NCBI GenBank assembly: GCA_021636625.1
Contig: JAJWLX010000002.1
Span: 1-64,000 of the forward strand
DNA length: 64,000 nucleotides
Direction: 5' to 3'
Source of the DNA: Prevotella sp.
GTDB taxonomy: Bacteria; Bacteroidota; Bacteroidia; Bacteroidales; Bacteroidaceae
The notes below the pieces were generated by a model that worked only from the letters and a program-made list of their open reading frames with translations, was not told where the DNA came from and did no database searches. Shown here one piece after another: positions 8,576 through 17,295 of the stretch (its first letter is position 1; the number at the start of each line of letters is the position of its first letter). A program made the translations under genes and the position numbers.

Positions 8576-10147
8576 ATGGCAACGAAGTTATATCCAATAG
8601 GCATGCAGACCTTCTCTGAGATTCGAGAGGAGGACTTTCTCTATGTAGATAAGACGGAGTTCATTTATCGTATGACTCATACGAGTGGAAAGTATTTCTT
8701 CTTGAATCGTCCACGTCGTTTCGGAAAGTCACTCCTCGTCTCTACTATGCAGAGCTATTTCGAGGGAAAGAAGGAACTCTTTAAGGGGCTTGCCATCGAA
8801 AAGCTAGAAAAAGATTGGACGAAATACCCTGTACTTCATTTTAGTTTGGCAGGTGGAAAGCACATGGAGAAAGACCAATTAGTGCGCTATCTCTTGTATA
8901 TATTAGAGAAAAATGAGAAAAAGTTTGGAGTTATAAAGGATTCTCCCGACCCGAATGTCCGTATGCTTAATTTAATAGAAACTGTATATGAGCAGACTGG
9001 GCAGAAGGTCGTTGTGCTCATTGATGAATACGATGCTCCTTTGCTTGATGTGGTGCATGAAGATACTAGCTTGGATATATTGAGAGAGGTGATGCGCAAT
9101 TTCTATAGTCCCCTAAAGGATAGCGACCGGATGCTGCGTTTCGTCTTCTTGACAGGCATTACCAAGTTCTCGCAACTTAGTATCTTCAGTGAACTCAATA
9201 ATATCACAAATGTGAGTATGGATACAGAATATGCTGGCATTTGCGGCATTACCAAGGAGGAACTTGTGACAGAAATGCATGAAGATATTCAGCAGATGGC
9301 AGATGTGTTGGGCTTGTCGTATGATAAAACTTTGGAAAAGTTGAAGGAAAATTATGATGGCTATCATTTCGCCTGGCCTTCTTCTGACATATTCAATCCA
9401 TATAGCTTGCTCACTTGCTTTTCAAAGCGAAAGGTTGATTCCTATTGGTTTGGCTCAGGCACTCCTACTTATCTCCTTAATATGATGCGGAAATATGACT
9501 TTACACCGATTGACCTGGGTGAACAGATGGATGCGTCAAAGGATGATTTCGATGCAGCCACTGAGACGATGACTACTATCATGCCTTTGCTTTATCAGAG
9601 TGGTTATATCACTATCAAGAATTATGATCCGGAAACGGAACTCTATACCTTGGCTCTGCCAAACAAAGAGGTGAGGATAGGTTTGTATCGCAGTATGTTG
9701 CCGCATTATTTGGCGGCAAAGTCTGCAATGTGCAATACAACCGTGGCCAAAATGTCGGCTCTTATCAATAAGGGTAACATGGATGGTGCTCTTCAGCTAT
9801 TGAAAACGTTCTGGGAGACGGTACCTTATTGCGATAATACCGATTATGAGGGGCATTATCAGCAGACAATGTATATCATCTTTGCCCTGCTTACGAATTT
9901 CCGTATATTGGTGGAACAGCATACTTTCCGGGGAAGAACAGACATTACGATGGAAACAAAGGATACCATCTATGTGATAGAACTGAAATTTAATAAGTCA
10001 GCACAAGAGGCTCTTGACCAAATCAACAACAAGCATTACGCTGATGCTTTTGCCCTAAGAGGCAAAACCGTGGAAAAGATTGGTATGAACTTTATGATTG
10101 ATGAAGATAAGACGATCGTATTGGATTGGTGGAAGTTTGGGGAGTAA
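8576..10147 (+). CDS. AAA-ATPase-like protein with C-terminal PD-(D/E)XK nuclease-like domain
   Basis: 523 residues, cytoplasmic. The N-terminal P-loop domain (AAA-ATPase_like, Pfam PF09820 type) has RPRRFGKS as Walker A (Lys51) and VVVLIDEYDAP as Walker B (Asp150/Glu151). A sensor-like segment LTGITKFSQLSIFSELNN follows. The last ~100 residues match PDDEXK_9/DUF1703, with GRTDITMETKDTIYVIELKF carrying the D...ExK nuclease core. The family is expanded in Prevotella and Bacteroides and has no settled function. The family member at 56940-58709 shares the architecture. It is a single-gene unit with its own terminator-promoter boundary, upstream of the GH97 operon. Confidence 0.88.
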   Translation: MATKLYPIGMQTFSEIREEDFLYVDKTEFIYRMTHTSGKYFFLNRPRRFGKSLLVSTMQSYFEGKKELFKGLAIEKLEKDWTKYPVLHFSLAGGKHMEKDQLVRYLLYILEKNEKKFGVIKDSPDPNVRMLNLIETVYEQTGQKVVVLIDEYDAPLLDVVHEDTSLDILREVMRNFYSPLKDSDRMLRFVFLTGITKFSQLSIFSELNNITNVSMDTEYAGICGITKEELVTEMHEDIQQMADVLGLSYDKTLEKLKENYDGYHFAWPSSDIFNPYSLLTCFSKRKVDSYWFGSGTPTYLLNMMRKYDFTPIDLGEQMDASKDDFDAATETMTTIMPLLYQSGYITIKNYDPETELYTLALPNKEVRIGLYRSMLPHYLAAKSAMCNTTVAKMSALINKGNMDGALQLLKTFWETVPYCDNTDYEGHYQQTMYIIFALLTNFRILVEQHTFRGRTDITMETKDTIYVIELKFNKSAQEALDQINNKHYADAFALRGKTVEKIGMNFMIDEDKTIVLDWWKFGE

Positions 10148-10185
10148 GATAAACTTAATAAAGTTTTTGAAACATTCTATAAAGT

Positions 10186-10241
10186 CATTATGATTATTTT
10201 TTCGTAATTTTGCAGCATTAAACGAAAAAACAATCATAATG
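10186..10241 (+). promoter_or_regulatory. GH97 operon promoter inside a 20-bp inverted repeat
   Basis: The -7 box TAATTTTG (10205-10212) lies between arms 10186-10205 and 10222-10241, which match at 19/20 positions with a 16-nt spacer. The right arm contains the ATG at 10239. The start of transcription should fall near 10218, so only the right arm is transcribed. This suggests an operator rather than an mRNA hairpin. Confidence 0.65.
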
Positions 10242-10337
10242 ATGAATACAACGAAAATCTTGGCTCTCAGAAAGCCGTTATTGATAAGCGCATGGCTGCT
10301 TGCCATGCAGGGTGCTACCTATGCACAGAATCTTATC
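10223..10337 (+). repeat. 115-bp direct repeat, copy A (leader and signal-peptide region of GH97)
   Basis: About 105 of 115 positions match 17181-17295 without gaps. It covers the leader from CGAAAAAACAATC, the start codon and the first ~33 codons. Copy B is the native 5' end of the GH43-CBM6-GH43 gene in the same operon. Confidence 0.9.
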
Positions 10338-12260
10338 AAACGATTTAAGAATTTGGTTAATGTAGAGTTCAATAAGAGAGTGCCATTCTTGGTGCTTCTC
10401 TTATCGTGCAGTTTGGTATCGTTTGCCCAAAATCTGCGGGAAACGTTCTCTTCTCCCAATGGAAAGATTGAATGGAAGGCTGAGGGTGAGGAAAATAAGG
10501 TGAAGGCTTTTGATTTAGTTTATCGCGATGCCAGTAAAGGAAATAAGGAAAGCCAGGTGCTTCATATCACTGGTTATGGTTTGACTACCGGTGATGGTGG
10601 AGGACGGAATCTGATCTTGAAAAATATTTCCAAGCCCAAGTATATTTCGGAGCATTATCAGATGCTTATGGGAAAGAAGAGTGAATGTAAGAACGAGGCG
10701 AATGAAATAGTTTATACCTTTGAGGATGATCTGCAGCGACTGTTGCGTATGGTGGTTCGACTTTATAATGATGGTATAGCCTTCCGTTATGAGATGGAGG
10801 GCTTGCAGCATACAGCAATCAAGCAGGATTTAACTACTTTTCATATCAGTGAAGGCACGCGTCGGTGGTTTCAGGAATGGACAGAGTCTTATGAGAATTT
10901 CTTCCCTCTATCCACCACAGGTAAAGGCGGGAAACAACATTGGGGCTATCCTTGTCTGCTTGAGCAGAATGGCGTGTTCTCTCTTATTACTGAGGCTGGT
11001 ATAGAACGAACCAACAGCGCTTCTTCCTTGAAAAACGGGCAGAATCCGGAGGATTATCATGTATTTCTTGATGAAAATACGCAGTATTATTCGGGTAATT
11101 GGAAATCTCCCTGGCGGGTGGTTATCATTGGTAAGAAGCAGGAACTGATAAGTTCTACCCTGGTAACTGATGTCAGCGCTCCTTGTCGTCTGAAAGATAC
11201 TTCATGGATTAAACCGGGAAGTGTAAGCTGGATTTACTGGGCTTACAACCACGGCTCTAACGACTTGAATATCATTAAAAAATATGTAGATATGGCGAAG
11301 ACCTTGCATCTGCCATACGTATTGATTGATGCAGAATGGGATGAGATGAAGAATGGAGCCACCATAGAGGAGGCTTTGAAATATGCCAAGGATAGGGGTG
11401 TGAAGCCTTTGCTCTGGTATAATTCTTCTACTGCATGGGTTAAGGCTTGGGGGGCACCAGGACCTCACAATAGGCTCAATGCTCCGGAAAACAGGGAGAA
11501 AGAGTTTGCCTGGTTAGAGAAAATGGGTGTAGCAGGAGTGAAGATTGACTTCTTTGCTGGCGATAAGCAGGAAACGATGGAGTATTGCATCGACCTCCTG
11601 GAGTGTGCGGCACGCTATCATCTTACGGTTAACTTTCATGGTGCTACTGTTCCCCGTGGCTGGCAGCGCACTTATCCCAACCTGCTCTCTACCGAGGGTG
11701 TGTATGGAGCGGAATGGTATAATAATGAATCTGTGCTGACTAAAAAGGCTGCTTGCCATAATGCTACCTTGCCATTTACCCGTGGCATAGTGGGCTCGAT
11801 GGATTATACGCCTTGCGCCTTTTCTGATTCTCAGCATCCGCATATCACTACCTATGCTCATGAGTTGGCATTGCCAATCTTGTTTGAGTCGGCTTTGATG
11901 CATTGGGCTGATAAGCCGGAGAGTTATCTTGCCCAGCCAAAGGAAGTGCAGGATTTTATCTCGAACATGCCTACTGCATGGGATGAGACGCGCTTGCTCA
12001 GCGGTTATCCGGGCGAAAGTGTCGTGATGGCTCGCAGAAAGGGAAGAACATGGTATGTGGCTGGCATTAACGGTAAGGATGAATCCCAGAAACTGACCAT
12101 GGATTTAGCTTCTCTGACAAAGCAAAACTCCCGAGTAGTATTGTTCGAGGATAGCGGAACGGCAAAGAATCCTTGGAAAATTTCATACCGTAAGGTTAGG
12201 GGAATGAAAGGTTATATCATAGCACAGCCTCGTGGTGGCTTTGTGATGGTTATCAAATAA
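10239..12260 (+). CDS. GH97 alpha-galactosidase/alpha-glucosidase, retaining type, with two consecutive signal peptides
   Basis: 673 residues. An unusual N-terminus carries two secretion signals: MMNTTKILAL...ATYAQN, then, after ~20 residues, NKRVPFLVLLLSCSLVSFAQN. The mature part shows the GH97 N-terminal beta-sandwich and the (beta/alpha)8 barrel. Asp437 in VKIDFF aligns with the nucleophile of retaining GH97 enzymes, and Glu492 in GAEWYN is 55 residues later, the spacing I recall for the retaining B. thetaiotaomicron enzyme. Retention therefore suggests alpha-galactosidase rather than SusB-like alpha-glucosidase activity. It is the first gene of a five-gene operon (24 bp to GH31). The original start was probably internal (TTG near 10351) before the leader was acquired; that is inference. 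Confidence 0.88.
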   Translation: MMNTTKILALRKPLLISAWLLAMQGATYAQNLIKRFKNLVNVEFNKRVPFLVLLLSCSLVSFAQNLRETFSSPNGKIEWKAEGEENKVKAFDLVYRDASKGNKESQVLHITGYGLTTGDGGGRNLILKNISKPKYISEHYQMLMGKKSECKNEANEIVYTFEDDLQRLLRMVVRLYNDGIAFRYEMEGLQHTAIKQDLTTFHISEGTRRWFQEWTESYENFFPLSTTGKGGKQHWGYPCLLEQNGVFSLITEAGIERTNSASSLKNGQNPEDYHVFLDENTQYYSGNWKSPWRVVIIGKKQELISSTLVTDVSAPCRLKDTSWIKPGSVSWIYWAYNHGSNDLNIIKKYVDMAKTLHLPYVLIDAEWDEMKNGATIEEALKYAKDRGVKPLLWYNSSTAWVKAWGAPGPHNRLNAPENREKEFAWLEKMGVAGVKIDFFAGDKQETMEYCIDLLECAARYHLTVNFHGATVPRGWQRTYPNLLSTEGVYGAEWYNNESVLTKKAACHNATLPFTRGIVGSMDYTPCAFSDSQHPHITTYAHELALPILFESALMHWADKPESYLAQPKEVQDFISNMPTAWDETRLLSGYPGESVVMARRKGRTWYVAGINGKDESQKLTMDLASLTKQNSRVVLFEDSGTAKNPWKISYRKVRGMKGYIIAQPRGGFVMVIK

Positions 12261-12284
12261 TTAATGTAATCAGTAAGCAGAAAA

Positions 12285-14765
12285 ATGATGAATTTGATAT
12301 TTCGTAAAGTTGTTGCCGTAGCAGGTCTCATGCCTTTCTGCATGGTGGCTTCGGCTGGAAATATGAGCGCTGGCGAGGTTCATGCCGTATTCAATGGCTT
12401 GGAATGGCAAAAGGGTAATGGCAAGTTGCTGGTGCAGTTTGTCAAGCCGGATGTGGTGAGAGTCAGATTCCAGCCAGAGGGTAAGTTTGCCGGTAATGGA
12501 ACGGATGTGTGTGTGCCGCGCAAGGATAGGAAAATAAAACTGCGTTATGGTAAGGATTATCTCTCCATGGTATCGGATAGTCTGGTGGTTAAAATTGACC
12601 AGTCTTCGGGATCTATCAGTTACTTCGACCATCAGCACCATCTGCTCCTGTCGGAAAACCTGAAGAATCCCCGTTCTTCACAGAAAGTTTATCAGGAGAA
12701 GGTGACTTTTAATGAGAAAACCCGCAGGGTGGTGCATACGGCAAATGGCGATGTTGAGGAAATGGACGTGCTGAAGCGGGATACGCTGGGCTCGGCTTAT
12801 CGCTATCAGATGAACTTCAACTGGAAGAAGGATGAGGCAATCTATGGCTTGGGTTCCCATATAGAGGACTACATGAACCTGCGTGGCAAGAAGATGTATC
12901 TTTGTCAGCACAACCTGAAGGCGATGGTACCGGTGCTCAACTCTACGGCTGGTTATGGCTTGCTCTTTGATGCAGGCTGTGCCATGATATATAATAATGT
13001 GGCGGATAGCAGTTATGTGGAAATGGAAGCTGCGCAGGAAATTGATTATTACATGATGAAGGGACACAACATGGATGCGGTGGTTGCCAATTATCGCCAG
13101 CTTACAGGTGAGTGCCCAATGATGCCGCAGTATCTTTTCGGCTATACCCAGTCGAAGGAACGCTATTGCAGTTCCAGGGAACTGGAAAGTATCGTCAGGG
13201 AATATCGTCAGCGCAGGATTCCGCTTGATATGATCGTACAGGATTGGAGTTACTGGCCTGCAGGGCATTGGGGAGAGATGAAGATGGACCCGAAGTTTTA
13301 TCCCGACAAGAAGGCTTTGGCAGATTCGCTCCATACCATGAACTGCAAGTTGATGATTTCTATCTGGCCTAATGCGCAGTTCTGTCCTCAGAACGAGGAT
13401 TTCAAGAAAAGGGGATGGATATTGCCGGGTGGTTCTGTGTATGACGCTTACAATCCGCAAGCACGTTCGCTCTATTGGGATTATGCCAACAACGAGTTCT
13501 TCAAGAATGGGTTTGATGCATGGTGGTGCGATTCTTCAGAGCCTGTTGATGGCGACTGGAACAATCCGATGCGCAAGGGCTATGGCTATCAGAACCATGC
13601 CGAGCGATGGAAACTCAACACCCGGGCTTTGAGTGATATGCTGGGGGCAGAGCGCAGCCAGACTTACTCTCTTTATCATGCAATGGGAATCTATGAACAT
13701 CAGAGAGCAGTGACGGATGAGAAGCGAGTTGTCAATTTAACCCGTTCTTCGTATGCCGGTCAGCAGCGCTTTTCTACCATCACCTGGAATGGAGATACTT
13801 ATGCCTCATGGAAGAGCTTTGCACAGATGATTCCTGCCGGCTTGAATTTCATGGCTACGGGATGTCCTTATTGGACGATTGATGTGGGTGCTTTCTTCAC
13901 AGGTCCTGACAAATGGAATAGATGGTTCTATAAAGGCGAGTTCCCTAAGGGATGCAACGACCCTGCCTATCGTGAACTATATACGAGAATGTTCCAGTTT
14001 GCCACCTTCCTGCCTATGCTTCGAAGTCATGGCACTGATACTCCCCGAGAGGTATGGCGATTCGGCAATCCGGGCGAACCGTTCTATGAGAGTATAGTCA
14101 ACCATATCAGGTTGCGCTACGAACTGTTGCCATATACCTATTCGCTGGCTTCGAAAGTAACAAGGGAAGGCTACACCCTGACACGTGCCCTGGCATTTGA
14201 CTTTGCTTCGGATTCCACCGTTCATGATATCAAGGACGAGTTTATGATGGGACCATCCTTCCTGGTAGCCCCTATGACCCAACCATTGATGCAGTATGGC
14301 GAGGCAAGCAGAAAGGTGTATCTTCCAAAAACAGATGCAGGCTGGTATGACTATTGGACCGGTAAGCATGAGGATGGAGGCAGATGGATAGAGGCGGCAG
14401 CCCCTATAGAGCATTCTCCTCTCTACGTGAAAGCCGGCAGCATCATTCCGTTTGCAGTCTGCCAGCAATTTACAGGAGAGCAGCCTGATGCACCTTATAC
14501 TATCAAGATATATCCTGGAGCAGATGCCGACTTTGAAATCTATGAGGATGCCGGTGATGGCTATGCCTACGAGAAGAAAGCCTTTGCCACCTATCGTCTG
14601 CATTGGAATGACAAGGCTAAAACCCTGGAAATTTCTGCGAGAAAGGGAAGTTTCAGGAATATGGTGAAGGAAAGACAGCTCAACATCGAACTCCTGGACG
14701 GAAGCAAGAATACGATTACATATAAGGGAAAGGCTCTGAAAGTAGTAATGGGTAAAACTAAATAG
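12285..14765 (+). CDS. GH31 alpha-xylosidase/alpha-glucosidase, secreted
   Basis: 826 residues with signal peptide MMNLIFRKVVAVAGLMPFCMVASAG. An N-terminal beta-sandwich precedes the catalytic barrel. The nucleophile is Asp416 in DAWWCDSSEP, and the likely acid/base Asp504 lies in TWNGDTYASW. C-terminal beta domains end with a DUF5110-like module (IKIYPGADADFEIYEDAGDGY). The WWCDSSEP signature and the arabinoxylan-like context favour alpha-xylosidase, but alpha-glucosidase or transglycosidase cannot be excluded by eye. It lies 24 bp after GH97 and 15 bp before GH127, so all three are surely cotranscribed. Confidence 0.9.
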   Translation: MMNLIFRKVVAVAGLMPFCMVASAGNMSAGEVHAVFNGLEWQKGNGKLLVQFVKPDVVRVRFQPEGKFAGNGTDVCVPRKDRKIKLRYGKDYLSMVSDSLVVKIDQSSGSISYFDHQHHLLLSENLKNPRSSQKVYQEKVTFNEKTRRVVHTANGDVEEMDVLKRDTLGSAYRYQMNFNWKKDEAIYGLGSHIEDYMNLRGKKMYLCQHNLKAMVPVLNSTAGYGLLFDAGCAMIYNNVADSSYVEMEAAQEIDYYMMKGHNMDAVVANYRQLTGECPMMPQYLFGYTQSKERYCSSRELESIVREYRQRRIPLDMIVQDWSYWPAGHWGEMKMDPKFYPDKKALADSLHTMNCKLMISIWPNAQFCPQNEDFKKRGWILPGGSVYDAYNPQARSLYWDYANNEFFKNGFDAWWCDSSEPVDGDWNNPMRKGYGYQNHAERWKLNTRALSDMLGAERSQTYSLYHAMGIYEHQRAVTDEKRVVNLTRSSYAGQQRFSTITWNGDTYASWKSFAQMIPAGLNFMATGCPYWTIDVGAFFTGPDKWNRWFYKGEFPKGCNDPAYRELYTRMFQFATFLPMLRSHGTDTPREVWRFGNPGEPFYESIVNHIRLRYELLPYTYSLASKVTREGYTLTRALAFDFASDSTVHDIKDEFMMGPSFLVAPMTQPLMQYGEASRKVYLPKTDAGWYDYWTGKHEDGGRWIEAAAPIEHSPLYVKAGSIIPFAVCQQFTGEQPDAPYTIKIYPGADADFEIYEDAGDGYAYEKKAFATYRLHWNDKAKTLEISARKGSFRNMVKERQLNIELLDGSKNTITYKGKALKVVMGKTK

Positions 14766-14780
14766 AAATAATATCAAAAT

Positions 14781-17165
14781 ATGAAGAAACAACTAATGAT
14801 TGCTCTGTTGAGCATTGCGCCTGCCTTGGGTGTTGTGGCGCAAGATAAACTTTATAAGGATGAATTCCCGCTGGGCGACATCACCCTTCTGGACGGACCC
14901 TTGAAGCATGCTCGCGACTTGAACGTGCAGGTGCTCCTGAAATATGATTGCGACCGTATGCTGGCCCCTTATCGCAAGGAGGCTGGCTTGCAGCCTCGCA
15001 AACCTTCTTATCCCAACTGGGATGGACTGGACGGACATGTAGGCGGACATTATCTGTCGGCTCTTGCCATCAATGCGGCTGCAGGCAATGAGGAGTGCCG
15101 CAAGCGCATGGAATATATGATATCCGAGCTCCAGCTGGTGCTTGATGCCAACAATCAGCGTCCTGATGCCTGGTGTCATAACTATATAGGTGGTGTTCCG
15201 AATAGTGCCAAGATGTGGACGGCTTTCAGTAAAGGCGATTTCGGACCTTACTTCGGAACATGGGCACCTTTCTATAATATTCATAAGATGTATACAGGAC
15301 TTCGTGATGCATGGCTCTATTGCGGCAATGAACAGGCAAAGAATCTGTTTCTGAAGTTCTGTGATTGGGCTGTGGACATTACGCGTGATTTGAATGACGG
15401 ACAGATGGAGAAAATGCTAGGTAACGAGCATGGAGGCATGAACGAGGTGCTTGCTGATGCATACGCTATTACCGGAGAGCAGAAATATATGGACTGTGCC
15501 CGCAGATTCTCTCACAAGCTGTTGCTGGTGCCAATGGAAGAAGGCAAGGATTGTCTTGACAATATGCATGCCAATACACAAATTCCAAAGGTTATCGGCT
15601 ATCAGCGCATCGCTGAGTTGGCTCATGATGTGCAATATCACAATGCCAGCGAGTATTTCTGGGAAATTGTGACACGTCAGCGTTCGCTGGCTTTGGGAGG
15701 AAACAGTCGGCGTGAGCATTTTCCTACTAAGGAAACATGCATAGACTATATCAACGACATCGATGGCCCGGAGTCTTGCAATACCTATAATATGTTGAAA
15801 CTGACAGAGGACTTGAATCGAGTGAAACCTGATGGAATGTATGGTGACTTTTATGAGACTGCGATGTTCAACCATATCCTCTCTGCCCAGCATCCTCAAC
15901 ATGGCGGCTATGTCTATTTCACTTCTGCCCGTCCTCGTCATTACCGCAACTATTCAGCTCCTAATGAGGCGATGTGGTGCTGCGTGGGAACAGGTATGGA
16001 AGACCACGGAAAGTATGGACAGTTTGTCTGGACGCACGATAAGGGTGTGAAGGCGGAGGATGATGCACTGTATGTGAATCTCTTCGTGGCTTCCGAGTTG
16101 AACTGGAAGGAACGGAAGATGGTGATTCGTCAGCATACCGCTTTCCCATACGCTGAGACATCTAATATTGAAGTAACTAAGGGAAAAGGTATCTTCACCT
16201 TGAAGATTCGTAAACCATCGTGGTGTGATAACTTCACAGTGAAGGGTGTTGGTTTTGATGCCGATAGTTATGAGGAGAATGGATTTGTCTGCATCAAGCG
16301 CAAATGGAAGAAGGGTGACCAGGTCGAAATCTCTATGCCTATGCATGCTTACATCAAACCGATGATCAATGTGCCTCAGTATGTGGCAATCATGTATGGT
16401 CCTATCCTGCTCGGCATGAAGACGGGAACTGAGGATATGCGTTCGCTCATTGCTGACGACAGCCGTTTCGGACAGTATGCCGGTGGCAAGAAACTGGCTC
16501 TTGACAAGGCTCCTATTCTGTTGCCGAAACATCTCGACGACATCGCCAAAGACCTGAAGCCAATTCCTGGCAAGCCATTGCACTTTAAACTTGCCACCCG
16601 AATGGAGAATGCCATTGATGGTGAACTGCAGCCCTTCTTCGAGATTCATGATTCCCGCTATATGATGTATTGGTTGGCACTCGGTGAGAATGATTACAAG
16701 GCTTATATGCAGAAGTTGGCTAATGAGGAGACAGCCCGTCAGGCTTTGGAGGCTAGAACTGTGGATAAGGTAAGCCCTGGAGAACAACAGCCGGAGACCG
16801 ACCATCGTATGGAGACCGATGATTCGAGCAAGGGTAATACAGAGGGTATCTTCTTCCGTGATGCAAAGGATGGTCATTATTTCAGCTATCTGATGCAGAC
16901 CAAGGGAGAGACTAATCTTAGCCTTCAGCTCAAGTTCTGGGGACAGGATGAGTGGCGTACAAGTGAGTTTGATATTTATGTCAATGACAAGTTGCTTTGC
17001 AGCGTGAACAACAGTCATCGCTGGCGCACTACGCAGTTTAAGACCGTGGATTATGCCATTCCTTCAGAGTTTGTTAATGGCAAGAAGGAAATAAGAGTGA
17101 AGTTTGTGGCTCACAAGGGCAAGCAGGTTGGACAGATTTATGGTGTCAGACTTGTAAAGAATTAA
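14781..17165 (+). CDS. GH127 (DUF1680) beta-L-arabinofuranosidase, secreted
   Basis: 794 residues with signal peptide MKKQLMIALLSIAPALGVVAQ. The (alpha/alpha)6 domain carries the family's zinc/cysteine site: Glu331 and Cys333 in GPESCNTYN, and Cys400-Cys401 in NEAMWCCVGTG, where one Cys acts as nucleophile in characterised GH127 enzymes. Beta-sandwich domains follow, including a C-terminal module (WRTSEFDIYVNDKLL...GQIYGVRLVKN). The reaction is release of terminal beta-L-arabinofuranose. It is the third gene of the GH97 operon. Related families GH146 and GH142 share this fold, so the family number is the likeliest reading, not a certainty. Confidence 0.88.
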   Translation: MKKQLMIALLSIAPALGVVAQDKLYKDEFPLGDITLLDGPLKHARDLNVQVLLKYDCDRMLAPYRKEAGLQPRKPSYPNWDGLDGHVGGHYLSALAINAAAGNEECRKRMEYMISELQLVLDANNQRPDAWCHNYIGGVPNSAKMWTAFSKGDFGPYFGTWAPFYNIHKMYTGLRDAWLYCGNEQAKNLFLKFCDWAVDITRDLNDGQMEKMLGNEHGGMNEVLADAYAITGEQKYMDCARRFSHKLLLVPMEEGKDCLDNMHANTQIPKVIGYQRIAELAHDVQYHNASEYFWEIVTRQRSLALGGNSRREHFPTKETCIDYINDIDGPESCNTYNMLKLTEDLNRVKPDGMYGDFYETAMFNHILSAQHPQHGGYVYFTSARPRHYRNYSAPNEAMWCCVGTGMEDHGKYGQFVWTHDKGVKAEDDALYVNLFVASELNWKERKMVIRQHTAFPYAETSNIEVTKGKGIFTLKIRKPSWCDNFTVKGVGFDADSYEENGFVCIKRKWKKGDQVEISMPMHAYIKPMINVPQYVAIMYGPILLGMKTGTEDMRSLIADDSRFGQYAGGKKLALDKAPILLPKHLDDIAKDLKPIPGKPLHFKLATRMENAIDGELQPFFEIHDSRYMMYWLALGENDYKAYMQKLANEETARQALEARTVDKVSPGEQQPETDHRMETDDSSKGNTEGIFFRDAKDGHYFSYLMQTKGETNLSLQLKFWGQDEWRTSEFDIYVNDKLLCSVNNSHRWRTTQFKTVDYAIPSEFVNGKKEIRVKFVAHKGKQVGQIYGVRLVKN

Positions 17166-17180
17166 TTGTAGAAAAGTCAA

Positions 17181-17295
17181 CGAATAAACAATCATAATGA
17201 TGAATACAATGAAAATTTTGGCTAGCAAAAAGCCGTTATTGATAAGCGCATGGCTGCTTGCCATGCAGGGCACTACCTATGCGCAGAATCCTATC
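17181..17295 (+). repeat. 115-bp direct repeat, copy B (leader and signal-peptide region of GH43-CBM6-GH43)
   Basis: Pairs with copy A at 10223-10337 (~91% identity over 115 ungapped positions). In this copy the signal peptide joins directly to the mature GH43 domain, so copy B appears native. The left arm of the inverted repeat seen upstream of copy A is absent here. Confidence 0.9.

Noticed and set aside
10186..10241. Invertible promoter (inverton) at GH97
   Set aside because: The spacer is only 16 bp, far shorter than known invertible promoters, and no recombinase gene is nearby. A static operator is simpler.
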